Shown here: positions 30,779-39,329 of the stretch, piece after piece
Layout of the letters: every line of letters begins with the position of its first letter
Numbering within the stretch: the first letter of the stretch is position 1
Notes under the pieces: model-generated
The model's input: the letters and a program-made list of their open reading frames with translations, nothing else
What the model was told of the DNA's origin: nothing
Database searches by the model: none
Made by a program: the position numbers and the translations under genes
Source of the DNA: CAWJJM01 sp963843275
GTDB lineage: Bacteria > Acidobacteriota > Thermoanaerobaculia > Multivoradales > JBCCEF01
Assembly (NCBI GenBank): GCA_963843275.1
Contig: CAWJJM010000012.1
Coordinates: 992,001-1,056,000, forward strand
Length of the DNA: 64,000 nucleotides
Direction of reading: 5' to 3'

Positions 30779-32329
30779 ATGGTCCACACGGAGCACCAGA
30801 CGGTCCTCGTGCTCGACTTCGGCTCGCAGTACACCCAGCTGATCGCTCGCCGGGTGCGCGAGAACCGCGTCTACTGCGAGGTCCACCCCTACGACCTGGC
30901 CCTCGACGAGATCCGGCGACGGCGTCCGATCGGGCTGATCCTCTCGGGCGGTCCGCAGAGCGTCTACGAGGACGGTGCGGCGTCGGCGGATCCGGAGCTC
31001 TTCTCCCTGGGCGTGCCGGTGCTGGGCATCTGCTACGGCATGCAGGTGATGGCGCAGGCGCTCGGCGGGCGGGTGCTGCCCTCGGAGCGCCGCGAGTACG
31101 GGCGGGCGGAGATCGAGCTCGCCGCCGAGCCGGGGCTGCTCTTCGCCGGCCTCGCCGGGCGCCAGACGGTGTGGATGAGCCACGGCGACCGCCTCGGCGA
31201 GGTGCCGCCCGGCTTCACGGTCACCGCCGCCACCGCCAACGCGCCGGTGGTGGCCTGCGAGGCGTCCGACCGCCGCCTGTGGGGCATCCAGTTCCACCCG
31301 GAGGTGTCGCACACCGTCGCCGGCGGGGACATGCTGCGCAACTTCCTCTACGAGGGCTGCGGCGCCCGCGGCGACTGGCGGATGGCGTCGTTCCTCACCG
31401 AGACGGTGGAGGAGGTGCGCGAGAGGGTGGGCGACGCGGGGGTGATCTGCGGGCTCTCCGGCGGCGTCGACTCGTCGGTGGTGGCGGCACTGCTGACCCG
31501 CGCCGTGGGGGAGCGGATGACCGCCATCTTCGTCGACAACGGGGTGCTGCGGAAGGGCGAGGCGACCCAGGTGGTGCACAGCCTCGGCGACGGCCTGGGC
31601 ATCCCCATCCGGGCGGTCGACGCGCGCGAGCGCTTCCTGGGCGCGCTGGCGGGCGTCGAGGAGCCGGAGGCGAAGCGGAAGGCGATCGGCCGCGTCTTCA
31701 TCGAGGTGTTCGAGCGCGAGGCGCGGGAGTTGTCGGGGGTGCGCTTCCTCGCCCAGGGGACCCTCTACCCCGACGTCATCGAGTCGGTGTCGGTGAAGGG
31801 GCCCTCGGCGGTGATCAAGACCCACCACAACGTGGGCGGCCTGCCCGAGCGGCTCGGCTTCGAGCTCGTCGAGCCGCTGCGCTTCCTGTTCAAGGACGAG
31901 GTCCGCCAGCTCGGCCGCGAGCTGGGGTTGCCGGAGGAGCTCATCCGGCGCCACCCGTTCCCGGGGCCGGGTCTGGCGGTGCGCATCCTCGGCGAGGTCA
32001 CCGCCGAGCGGGTGGCGGTGCTGCAGGAGGCCGACGCCATCTTCCTCGAGGAGCTGCGCGAGAGCGGCTTCTACGACAAGACCAGCCAGGCCTTCGCGGT
32101 GCTGCTGCCGGTGCGCAGCGTCGGGGTGATGGGGGACTTCCGCACCTACGAGAACGTCGTCGCCCTGCGCGCCGTCGAGACCCAGGACTTCATGACCGCC
32201 GACTGGAGCCCGCTCCCCTACGATCTGCTGGGGCGGGCGGCGAACCGCATCGTCAACGAGGTGCGGGGGGTCAACCGGGTGGTCTACGACGTGACGAGCA
32301 AGCCGCCGGCAACGATCGAATGGGAATGA
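30779..32329 (+). CDS. guaA: GMP synthase (glutamine-hydrolysing)
   Basis: Converts XMP to GMP. The 516-residue protein has an N-terminal class I glutamine amidotransferase domain (DFGSQYTQLIARRVRE, nucleophile in GICYGMQVMA, GIQFHPEVSHT), an ATP pyrophosphatase domain with P-loop GLSGGVDSSVVAALL, and the C-terminal dimerisation domain (PFPGPGLAVRILGE, ending with KPPATIEWE). A purine-rich GGGGGAGGGGGAAGG precedes the ATG. It is the last gene of the plus-strand run and faces the toxin-antitoxin pair across a 318-base gap. Confidence 0.98.
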   Translation: MVHTEHQTVLVLDFGSQYTQLIARRVRENRVYCEVHPYDLALDEIRRRRPIGLILSGGPQSVYEDGAASADPELFSLGVPVLGICYGMQVMAQALGGRVLPSERREYGRAEIELAAEPGLLFAGLAGRQTVWMSHGDRLGEVPPGFTVTAATANAPVVACEASDRRLWGIQFHPEVSHTVAGGDMLRNFLYEGCGARGDWRMASFLTETVEEVRERVGDAGVICGLSGGVDSSVVAALLTRAVGERMTAIFVDNGVLRKGEATQVVHSLGDGLGIPIRAVDARERFLGALAGVEEPEAKRKAIGRVFIEVFEREARELSGVRFLAQGTLYPDVIESVSVKGPSAVIKTHHNVGGLPERLGFELVEPLRFLFKDEVRQLGRELGLPEELIRRHPFPGPGLAVRILGEVTAERVAVLQEADAIFLEELRESGFYDKTSQAFAVLLPVRSVGVMGDFRTYENVVALRAVETQDFMTADWSPLPYDLLGRAANRIVNEVRGVNRVVYDVTSKPPATIEWE

Positions 32330-32647
32330 CCCTCGCGGCGGATGCGGGGGCGTCTGCGGCGTCGCTGCTCGGTCGGCCTCCCTGCGGCGACCTGATGGTC
32401 GCCTCGGTCGGCCTCCCTCGCGCTCCTTGCAGCCACCCCCGCCTCCACCGCGAGGGTGCCTCGCGGTCACCGGGCGGGGCGTCTGTCGCTGCGCTCGCGC
32501 CCGGGGGCCTCGCGCGGGCTGCGCCCGCTCTCGGCCGAGGGCGGCTCTCGTTTCGCTCGCGCCGCTCGGAGACTCGCGCGGGCTGCGCCCGCTCTCGGGC
32601 GGTGCGGGCAGCGGGCGTGAGGGGGGAGGGGAGGGGAGGAGCGGGGG
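32330..32647 (+). other. 318-base non-coding gap between convergent genes
   Basis: Separates guaA from the convergent toxin gene. I find no credible gene in either strand. It holds two direct-repeat pairs: a 26-base pair described separately, and a 16-base pair CTCGGTCGGCCTCCCT at 32368-32383 and 32403-32418. The right end is a purine-rich G/A tract (32617-32647). Confidence 0.6.
32509..32598 (+). repeat. 26-bp direct repeat with internal hairpin (REP-like)
   Basis: Identical 26-base copies at 32509-32534 and 32573-32598, with starts 64 bases apart. Each contains GCGGGC-TGC-GCCCGC, a six-base-pair stem with a three-base loop. Location between convergent genes suits a transcription barrier or a repetitive extragenic element. 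Genome-wide copy number cannot be judged from this window. Confidence 0.7.
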
Positions 32648-32953
32648 TCAGCTCTCCCAGCGGCGGTTTTCGCGGCGTTCGCTGGCGCGTCCGCCCGGGA
32701 GGACGGAGAGGACGGCGAGGCGGCGGCCGTCGGTCTGGTAGATGACGCGGAAGGTGCGCACCAGCATCTCGCGCACCGCCTCGTCGCCGACCTCGCTGAC
32801 GACGCGCCCGAGGCGGGGGAACGGCAGGGCGCGCTCGACGGCCTCGAAGAGTCGGTCGACGGTGCGATCGGCCAGGGGGGGCGAGTCGCGGTCCAGCAGG
32901 CTCCGCAGCGCCTCGACGTCGGCGACCGCGGGCTCGGTCCACACCAGGTTCAT
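32648..32953 (-). CDS. RelE/ParE-family toxin
   Basis: A 101-residue protein with the ParE/RelE fold signature: VWTEPAVADVEALRSLL at the N-terminus (helix 1), FPRLGRVVSEVGDEAVREML in the middle, VRTFRVIYQTDGRRLAVLSVL as the core beta hairpin, and a basic tail (GRASERRENRRWES). The ATG overlaps the antitoxin stop as ATGA, the usual antitoxin-first order. RelE members cleave mRNA on the ribosome and ParE members poison gyrase; the sequence alone does not decide which. It converges on guaA. Confidence 0.82.
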   Translation of the reverse strand: MNLVWTEPAVADVEALRSLLDRDSPPLADRTVDRLFEAVERALPFPRLGRVVSEVGDEAVREMLVRTFRVIYQTDGRRLAVLSVLPGGRASERRENRRWES

Positions 32954-33129
32954 CGCCGCGTCAACCGCCGCCGCGCCTCGTCGGCGGGCACGACCTTCTC
33001 GTCGGCGAGGGCGCGACGCCCCTCGTCGACCTTCTGGTGGACGTAGATGGCGTACATCAGGTCGTCCCACGTCGCGTCGTCGGCCAACCCCTCGACGATG
33101 CGCAGAGCCTCCTCCTTGATCGCCCCCAT
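32950..33129 (-). CDS. Small antitoxin partner
   Basis: A 59-residue protein beginning MGAIKEEALRIVEGLADDAT, containing DLMYAIYVHQKVDEGRRALA and ending DEARRRLTRR. This is the short helical form of many ParE/RelE partner antitoxins, without an obvious separate DNA-binding domain. AGGAGGGG lies just upstream of the ATG, and the stop overlaps the toxin start by 4 bases. The gene is conspicuously less GC-extreme than the flanking 318-base gap and looks intact. Confidence 0.78.
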   Translation of the reverse strand: MGAIKEEALRIVEGLADDATWDDLMYAIYVHQKVDEGRRALADEKVVPADEARRRLTRR

Positions 33130-33287
33130 TCCGCCCCTCCTCGGACCGTAGGAACCGCCCTCGTCGACCGCGCCTCGCCGCCGCCGGATCGTCGGCAGCA
33201 TAGCACGCGGTGCGCACACCTTGTCCCGCTTTCGAGCCCTCGCTGCACTCAACTTGGATCGATTTCTTTCGGTCCTCGGCGCCGGCC

Positions 33288-34331
33288 TCACTCGCCGGCG
33301 AGGTCCAGCGGCTGCAGGCGCTCCGGGTTCTTGCGCAGGCGGCGTGCCAGGCGCTTGGCGAGCTGTTCCTGGAGGGCCCGCGGATCCTCCGCCCAGCCCG
33401 GCGTGATCCCGACCCAGCCCCCCGCGGTCATCCCGTGGCCCCCGCCCTTGCCCGAGCGGGCGACGAGCTGGCGCATGATCCGGCCGGCGTCGGCGCGCAC
33501 GTTGGTCGTGCGGATCGACAGGTAGACGCGGTCGCCGAACAGGCCGGTGCACAGCGACCAGGTCTTGCCGTCGAGGCGCAGCAGCAGATCGGCGATCTCG
33601 GGCACGATGTCGGGCTGCTCGACGACGCCGAGATGGCTGACGATCAGCGTCTCCACGGTGAACAGGTTCTCCAGCGCCGTGTGCAGGTTGCGGAAGTACT
33701 GGATCGGCAGCCGGGTGCTCTGGATCTTCGCCAGGGCGCGCTTGTCGACGCGGGGCAGCAGGGCGTCGTAGAGATCCTTGTCCGGACCGGCGGACTCGCG
33801 GCGGAAGTCCTGGGTCTCCGAGCGGATGGCGTAGACCAGCGCCGTGGCGAGGGCGTGGGTGAAGTCGAGGCCGCTCGCCGCCAGGTACTCGCCGAGCATG
33901 GTGGCGGTGGCGCCGTAGTCGGTGCGGATGTCCGCGAAGCGGGCCGCGGCGGTGGCGCGCCGCTTCGGATGGTGATCGAAGACCGCGTCGGCGGTGACGT
34001 CGGCAGGGAGCTGGTTGTTGCCCGTCCCCGGTTGTGCGTCGACCAGCGCGAAGTGGGCGAAGTCGGCGAGGTCGAGCCGGCGCAGGTGGGTGAGCTCGAG
34101 CCGCAGCTCGCGCACCATCTCGCGGTTCTCGGCGCGGCCGATGATCCCCCCGTAGCCGCACACCGCCCGGGCGCCGAAGCGGTGCTCGAGCAGCCGGGCG
34201 AGCACGGCGGCCGAGGCCAGTGCGTCGGGGTCGGGGTTGTCGTGGGTGAGGACGAGCCACGGGCCCGGGGGGCCCTCCTCGACCGTGCGGGAGAACTCCG
34301 CGAGCCGCTCCCGGGTGAGCGCGGTGATCAT
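33288..34331 (-). CDS. DHH/DHHA1-family phosphoesterase (NrnA-like)
   Basis: A 347-residue protein of the RecJ-like DHH superfamily. Motif I is LTHDNPDPDALASA, motif II is LVDAQPG, motif III is AVFDHHPKRR and the DHHA1 signature is SGKGGGHGMTAGG. Relatives (NrnA) degrade nano-RNAs or pAp, and others cleave cyclic dinucleotides such as pApA. With a PgpH-type c-di-AMP phosphodiesterase elsewhere in the window, a role in finishing dinucleotide breakdown is possible but unproven. A TATGAT box ends nine bases before the ATG, and no ribosome binding site is evident. Confidence 0.85.
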   Translation of the reverse strand: MITALTRERLAEFSRTVEEGPPGPWLVLTHDNPDPDALASAAVLARLLEHRFGARAVCGYGGIIGRAENREMVRELRLELTHLRRLDLADFAHFALVDAQPGTGNNQLPADVTADAVFDHHPKRRATAAARFADIRTDYGATATMLGEYLAASGLDFTHALATALVYAIRSETQDFRRESAGPDKDLYDALLPRVDKRALAKIQSTRLPIQYFRNLHTALENLFTVETLIVSHLGVVEQPDIVPEIADLLLRLDGKTWSLCTGLFGDRVYLSIRTTNVRADAGRIMRQLVARSGKGGGHGMTAGGWVGITPGWAEDPRALQEQLAKRLARRLRKNPERLQPLDLAGE

Positions 34332-34458
34332 GCGGCGTGGATCATATCCGGCGGCTGCCTCGCGAGCCGGGTCGCGGGGCGGCGGGGGCCCCGGGCGGTG
34401 CTACCATACCCGCCGGCCGGCGCCGCCGGGCGGTGCCGGCCCCCCTGACGAGATCCGC

Positions 34459-35285
34459 GTGTTCCCCGAGCTCTTCCATATCGGTTCCTTCGTGGTCACC
34501 TCCTTCGGGGCGATGATGGTCGTCGCCTTCCTGGCGGGCTACGCCCAGCTGAGCTGGGGTCTGAGCCGGCGGGGCGCGGGAGACGCCGACGACGCCAGCG
34601 CCATGGTCTTCGCCGCCGGTGTCGGCGGCATCCTCGGCGGCAAGGTCTACTACGCCGTCCTCTACCACGACTGGCACCTGCTCTTCGATCGCGCCGGGCT
34701 GGTCTGGTACGGGGGTCTGGCCGGCGGCGCCCTCGCGGTCCTCTGGGTGCTGCACCGGCGCGGGCTGCCCTTCGCGCCGGTGGCCGACGCCTCGCTGACC
34801 GGCGTCGCCCTGGGATACGCCATCGGCCGCATCGGCTGCTTCCTGGTCGGCGACGACTACGGCATGCCCACCCAGGGACCGTTGGGCGTGATCTTCCCGC
34901 ACGCCCTGCCGCCGACCACCGCCGGCATCCTGCGCCTCGAGTACGGCGCCCGGGTGCCGCCCGGGCTGCCGGACGACGCCCTGGTACCGGTCTACCCGAC
35001 CCAGCTCTTCGAGACCGTGCTGGCCCTCGGGGTGTGGTGGGTCGGGGTGACCCTGATCCGGCGCGGCGCCCGGCCGGGCCTCACCGCGCTCGCGGTCGCG
35101 GCGCTGCTCGCCTGCGAGCGGTTCGGCATCGAGTTCCTGCGCGCCAAGGACGATCGCTTCCTCGGCGCCTTCACCCTCGCCCAGGCGATCAGCGTCGGAG
35201 TGCTGGTCCTGCTGGCGCTGATCTGGTGGCGCTGGCGGCGCGGCTCCGGGGCCGCCGCGGGCTCCCCCCGGGGTCCCGGGACTGA
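34459..35285 (+). CDS. lgt: Prolipoprotein diacylglyceryl transferase (probable frameshift at C-terminus)
   Basis: Inner-membrane enzyme that attaches diacylglycerol to lipobox cysteines. From GTG 34459 the protein reads VFPELFHIGSFVVTSFGAMM, then LVWYGGLAGGALAV and the family signature GRIGCFLVGDDYG, followed by PVYPTQLFE and the last helices (ISVGVLVLLALIWWRWRRG). Read literally the frame runs on to 35547, through 239 bases of thiD, which is implausible. Adding one C to the C6 run at 35263-35268 gives a stop at 35285 and a 275-residue protein of normal length. Its product is needed by the lipoproteins in this window. Confidence 0.88.
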
Positions 35286-35308
35286 CCCCGCCCGCCCCGC
35301 GCTCCGCC

Positions 35309-36149
35309 GTGCCCGTCCGTCGCCCACTCCGCCTGCTCTCGATCGCCGGCTCCGACTCGGGCGGGGGCGCCGGGATCCAGGCGGACCTGAAGACCTTCGC
35401 CGCCCACGGCGCCTACGGGATGACCGCCGTGACCGCCGTGACCGCACAGAACACGCGGGCGGTGACCGCGGTGCACGCGCTGCCGGCGGAGCTGGTGGCG
35501 GCCCAGATCGACGCCGTGTTCGACGACCTCGGGCGTCGACGGGGTGAAGATCGGGATGCTCGCCGACGCGGCGATCGTGCGGGCCGTCGCCGCGCGCCTG
35601 GCGCGGCACGGCGCCGGGGGCGGCGCCGGCGTGCCGGTGGTCCTCGACCCGGTGATGGTGGCGAAGAGCGGCGACCTGCTGCTCGCCGACGACGCCGTGG
35701 AGGCGCTGCTCACCGAGCTGCTGCCATTGGCCACGGTGGTCACCCCGAACCTGCCGGAGGCCGCGCGGATGGCCGGCGGCGGCGCGGCGGACGCCGAGGA
35801 GCTGGCGCGCCGCCTCGGGGGCCGGGGGCCTGCGGTGCTGGTGAAGGGGGGGCACGGCCGGGGCGAGGAGCTGGTCGACGTGCTCTTCGACGGCGTCGAG
35901 GTGCACCGCTTCCGGGGCCGGCGCCTCGCCACCCGCTCGACCCACGGCACCGGCTGCACCCTGTCGTCGGCGCTGACGGCCCGGCTGGCGGCGGGCGAGC
36001 CCCTGCCGCGCGCCGTCGAGGGCGCCATCACCTACCTGCGGCGGGCGATCGAGAGCGCTCCGCCGCTCGGCGGCGGCCACGGGCCGGTCGAGCACGGCGT
36101 CGTGCCGCCGCCGCTGCCGGTGCGCCGCGAGGAGGAGGAGAGACCGTGA
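35309..36149 (+). CDS. thiD: Hydroxymethylpyrimidine (phosphate) kinase (frameshift near 35531)
   Basis: Phosphorylates HMP and HMP-P for thiamine synthesis. The two frames join to a 279-residue protein: SIAGSDSGGGAGIQADLKTF, YGMTAVTAVTAQNT, then after removing one G from GGG at 35531-35533, DDLGVDGVKIGMLAD. Further motifs are VPVVLDPVMVAKSGD, PNLPEA and the catalytic STHGTGCTLSSA. GTG 35309 is taken as start. No thi-box riboswitch is apparent upstream, and no other thiamine gene is present. The stop overlaps the next gene as GTGA. Confidence 0.9.
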
Positions 36150-37192
36150 ACGCCGAAGCCGCGTCCCCGGAAGTGCGCGAGGAGCTGGACCTGCTGGTGG
36201 TCGGCGCGGGTCCGACCGGCATCGCGATCGGGGCCGAAGCGATCCGCCGCGGCCTCTCGGTGCGGCTGATCGACCGTGGTCCGCTGACCGCCGCGCTGCA
36301 GGAGTACCCGCCCGACATGACCTTCTTCACCACGCGCGACCGGCTGGAGATCGCCGGCATCCCGTTCGCCATCCCCGAGGACAAGCCGACCCGGCGCCAG
36401 GCGCTGGTCTACTACCGTTCGGTGGTGGAGCGCTACGGCATCCCGCTGGCGCTGCACGAGGAGGTGAGGGCGATCGTCCCGCCGGCGCGGGCGGGCGGCG
36501 CCTTCCTGGTGGAGACCGAGCACCGCGGAGTGCCCCGGCGCTACCGGGCGCGCGCGGTGGCCGTGGCCACGGGGTACTTCTTCAACCCGCACCGGCTCGG
36601 CGTCGCCGGCGAGGAGCTGCCCTGGGTGGCGGCGCGATACCGGGGCCCCTACCGCCACGCCGGCGAGCACGTGGTGGTGGTCGGCGCCGGCAACACCGCG
36701 GCGGAGGCGGCCCTCGACCTGTGGCGCAACGGGGCGCGGGTCACCCTCGTCCACCGCGGAGACGAGGTGCGCCGCTCGATCAAGTACTGGCTCAAGCCGG
36801 ACCTCGAGAACCGCATCGAGGAGGGCTCGATCGCGGCCCGCTTCGCCACCCGCGTCACCGCCTTCCGCGAGGCGGCCGGCGAGCGCTGGGTCGAGGTCGA
36901 ACCGGCCGCGGACGGCGCCGCAGAGCCCGGACGCCTGGGGTGCGACGCGGCCTACGTGCTGATCGGCTACGAGCCCGACGTCGCCCTGCAGCGGGCGGCG
37001 GGGGTCCGCCACGACCCGGAGAGCGGCGTGCCGGAGCACGACCCCGAGAGCGGCGAGACCAACGTCCCCGGCCTCTACGTCGCCGGCACGCTGCAGGCCG
37101 GCCACGCCACCGACCAGATCTTCGTCGAGAACTCCCGCCACCACGCGCCGCGCATCGTCGATCACCTGGCGCGGCGCCTGGGCCGCTCCTGA
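36146..37192 (+). CDS. YpdA/Bdr-like FAD-NADPH disulfide reductase
   Basis: A 348-residue flavoprotein of the thioredoxin-reductase-like YpdA group. The FAD site is VVGAGPTGIAIGAEAIRRG, the second nucleotide site is VVVVGAGNTAAEAALDL, and YVAGTLQAGHATDQIFVENSR is near the C-terminus. It has no CxxC pair, as is normal for YpdA, which reduces bacillithiol disulfide in Firmicutes. Bacillithiol-type genes also occur in other phyla, but none is seen in this window, so the physiological thiol is unknown. Coupled to thiD by a 4-base overlap and followed by palindromes that may terminate transcription. Confidence 0.85.
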   Translation: MNAEAASPEVREELDLLVVGAGPTGIAIGAEAIRRGLSVRLIDRGPLTAALQEYPPDMTFFTTRDRLEIAGIPFAIPEDKPTRRQALVYYRSVVERYGIPLALHEEVRAIVPPARAGGAFLVETEHRGVPRRYRARAVAVATGYFFNPHRLGVAGEELPWVAARYRGPYRHAGEHVVVVGAGNTAAEAALDLWRNGARVTLVHRGDEVRRSIKYWLKPDLENRIEEGSIAARFATRVTAFREAAGERWVEVEPAADGAAEPGRLGCDAAYVLIGYEPDVALQRAAGVRHDPESGVPEHDPESGETNVPGLYVAGTLQAGHATDQIFVENSRHHAPRIVDHLARRLGRS

Positions 37193-37497
37193 TCCGGGCT
37201 GTCCCCGGCCGGGGACGGCCGCCGTCCGGCGCCGGGGGCGGGATGCCGCCCTCCCCGGTGAAGATCCCCGCCGCAACGGGGGATTCCGGGCGGAACGGGG
37301 GTTGCTACAGAGCCAGCAGGAGCCGACGTGACGACGACACGAACGGGGGGCCTTCGATCCGCCGGCCCGTGCCGCCGCCGGCGCGGGCGGTCGCGGTCCG
37401 GGCGCTGCGCGGGGTCGGCCGGTGAGAGGGGACGCCTCGGCGGTGCCCGGGTGCGCCGGGACGACCCGGCCGGCAGGCCGGGGGATAGGATGAGCAG
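37193..37497 (+). other. 305-base intergenic region with palindromes
   Basis: Between the YpdA-like gene and the first VWFA gene. It begins with a perfect 16-base palindrome GTCCCCGGCCGGGGAC (37201-37216), whose end is shared with a second inverted repeat, GGACGGCCGCCGTCC (37212-37226), eight bases after the stop: a candidate terminator. It ends with the TAGGAT box of the next gene. I see no convincing gene or structured RNA between. Confidence 0.55.
37486..37491 (+). promoter_or_regulatory. Leaderless-type -10 box of VWFA gene 1
   Basis: TAGGAT followed by six bases (GAGCAG) and ATG 37498. The spacing matches the other start-proximal boxes and supports this ATG as the true start even though the frame must shift later. 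Confidence 0.5.
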
Positions 37498-39226
37498 ATG
37501 CGCCGCGAGCGAGGACGAGCTGTGGTGAGCCGGCCCGCCGCGCCGGAGCGGGGGCGCTGGAGCGCCGTCGCGGCGCCGTGCTCTCGCCCTGAGCGCCCTG
37601 GCGGCGGCCGGCCTGCTGGCGCTGGCGTCGGCGCCGGGGACCGCCCGGGCCGCGGAGACGCCCCCGGCACCGCCGCTCGACGTCTTCGGCGAGACCATCG
37701 AGGTGCGGGTGGTCAACGTCGAGGTCGTGGTGACGGACCGCGACGGCAACCGGGTGACGGGCCTGGGTCCGGAGGACTTCCGCCTCCGGGTCGACGGCGA
37801 GCCGGTGGCGGTGGACTACTTCAACGAGGTCGTCGGCGGCGAGATCCAGCCGTCCGGCGGCGGCGCCGCCCCGCGCAGCGTGCCCGGGGTCGAGGCGGGC
37901 CGGGTCGGCACCAGCTACCTGATCTTCGTCGACGACCAGTTCGCCATCGCGCGGGACCGCAACCAGGTGATCGCCGCCCTGGCCGACGAGCTGGCCTTCC
38001 TGGGGCCGGACGACCGCGCGGCGGTGGTGGCCTTCGACGGCGACACGGTCGACATGTTGAGCAGTTGGACGGACTCGCCGCGGGTGCTGCGGCGGGCGCT
38101 GTCCGACGCGCAGGCGCGGCGCAGCTTCGGCTTGAACCGGCTCGGCGAGCTGCGGATGCACGAGACCTCGCCGCGGGTCGGCCCGGCGTCGCGCGGGGTG
38201 GGAGGGTTCGCCGACCTCGACCCGGAGGACCGCCACTTCGCCCTCCAGGTGGCGAACCAGGTGGAGCGGGGGGTGGCGGCGGCCGCGGCCACCCTGCGCG
38301 GGTTCGCCGCGCCGCCGGGGCGCAAGGTGATGCTGCTGCTGGCCGGAGGCTGGCCCTTCTCGCCGGCGGCCTACGCGGTGGGCACCACCACCGTGCTCCC
38401 GCCGGTCGACGTGCCCGACGGCCCGGAGATCCTGCGGCCGCTGGTGGACACCGCGAACCTCCTCGGCTACACCGTCTACCCGGTCGACGTGCCGGGGCTG
38501 GGGACGGCCGCGGGGACCGACGCGACGCGGGCGGGGACGCCGAGCGACAGCCCGGGCGACGGGGCACGGGCGCGGGAGAGGAACCTGGAGGACACCCTGG
38601 CGTACGTCGCGGGGCGGACCGGTGGCAGGGCGCTGGTCAACGCCCAGCGCCTCGCGCCGCTCGAGCGCGTCGCGGCGGACACGCGGTCGTTCTACTGGCT
38701 CGGCTTCACGCCGGCGCGGCGACGGGACGACCGGCGCCACGAGATCCGGGTCGAGGTGACCCGTCCCGGCCTCGAGGTGCGGGCCCGCTCCGACTATCGC
38801 GACCTGTCGCGCGGCGCCGAGCGCCAGATGGCCCTCGAGAGCGCCCTGCTGTTCGGCGACGCCGCGACGGAGGGCAGCCTGGCCGTGCAGGTGGGGGAGG
38901 TCCAGCGGGGCCGCGGGCGCACGATCCGGGTGCCGGTGCAGATCGCGATCCCGGGTGACCTGGTCACGGCCGTGCCGCTCGGCGGCGACGGCGGCTGGGC
39001 GGTGCGGCTCGAGCTGCGCATCGCCGCCCTCGACGAGCAGCGGCGGCGCTCCGACGTGCCGGTGGTCCCGCTCGGGCTGCGGCTGGAGCGCGAGCCACGG
39101 GCCGGGAGCGCCATCGTCTATCCGACCACCCTCGAGCTGCGCCGCGCCCGGCAGGTCGTGGTGGTCTCCGTCACCGACGTGGCGAGCGGGCGCAGCGCCA
39201 CCGCGCGGGTGACGATCGCCCCCTGA
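37498..39226 (+). CDS. Secreted VWFA-related protein 1 (frameshift near 37550)
   Basis: A 575-residue protein of the acidobacterial VWFA-related family after one correction. Removing a G from the G5 run at 37550-37554 joins the N-terminus MRRERGRAVVSRPAAPERG to an export signal RRRALALSALAAAGLLALAS. The conserved N-terminal module follows (VRVVNVEVVVTDRDGNRVTG, EDFRLRVDGEPV), then a von Willebrand A-like domain (SYLIFVDDQFAIARDRN, DRAAVVAFDG) and a beta-rich C-terminal part. The family's function is unknown; surface or periplasmic protein interaction is presumed. A paralogue follows 104 bases downstream. Confidence 0.85.
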
Positions 39227-39329
39227 CGCCGGCGGCCGGAGTCGACCCGCGGCGCGCGCCGCGGCGGCGGCAGCCGATACAATCGCCGTGGTCCCGCGGG
39301 ACGACGACTTCCCGAGCAGGTGCAGCCAT

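Noticed and set aside
35200..35309. TPP riboswitch upstream of thiD
   Set aside because: Only about 23 bases separate the restored lgt stop from thiD, and no thi-box core could be found.
34459..35547. Lgt with a long C-terminal extension overlapping thiD by 239 bases
   Set aside because: The extension is Arg/Pro-rich out-of-frame sequence of thiD. One C added to the C6 run at 35263 gives a normal Lgt stop at 35285.
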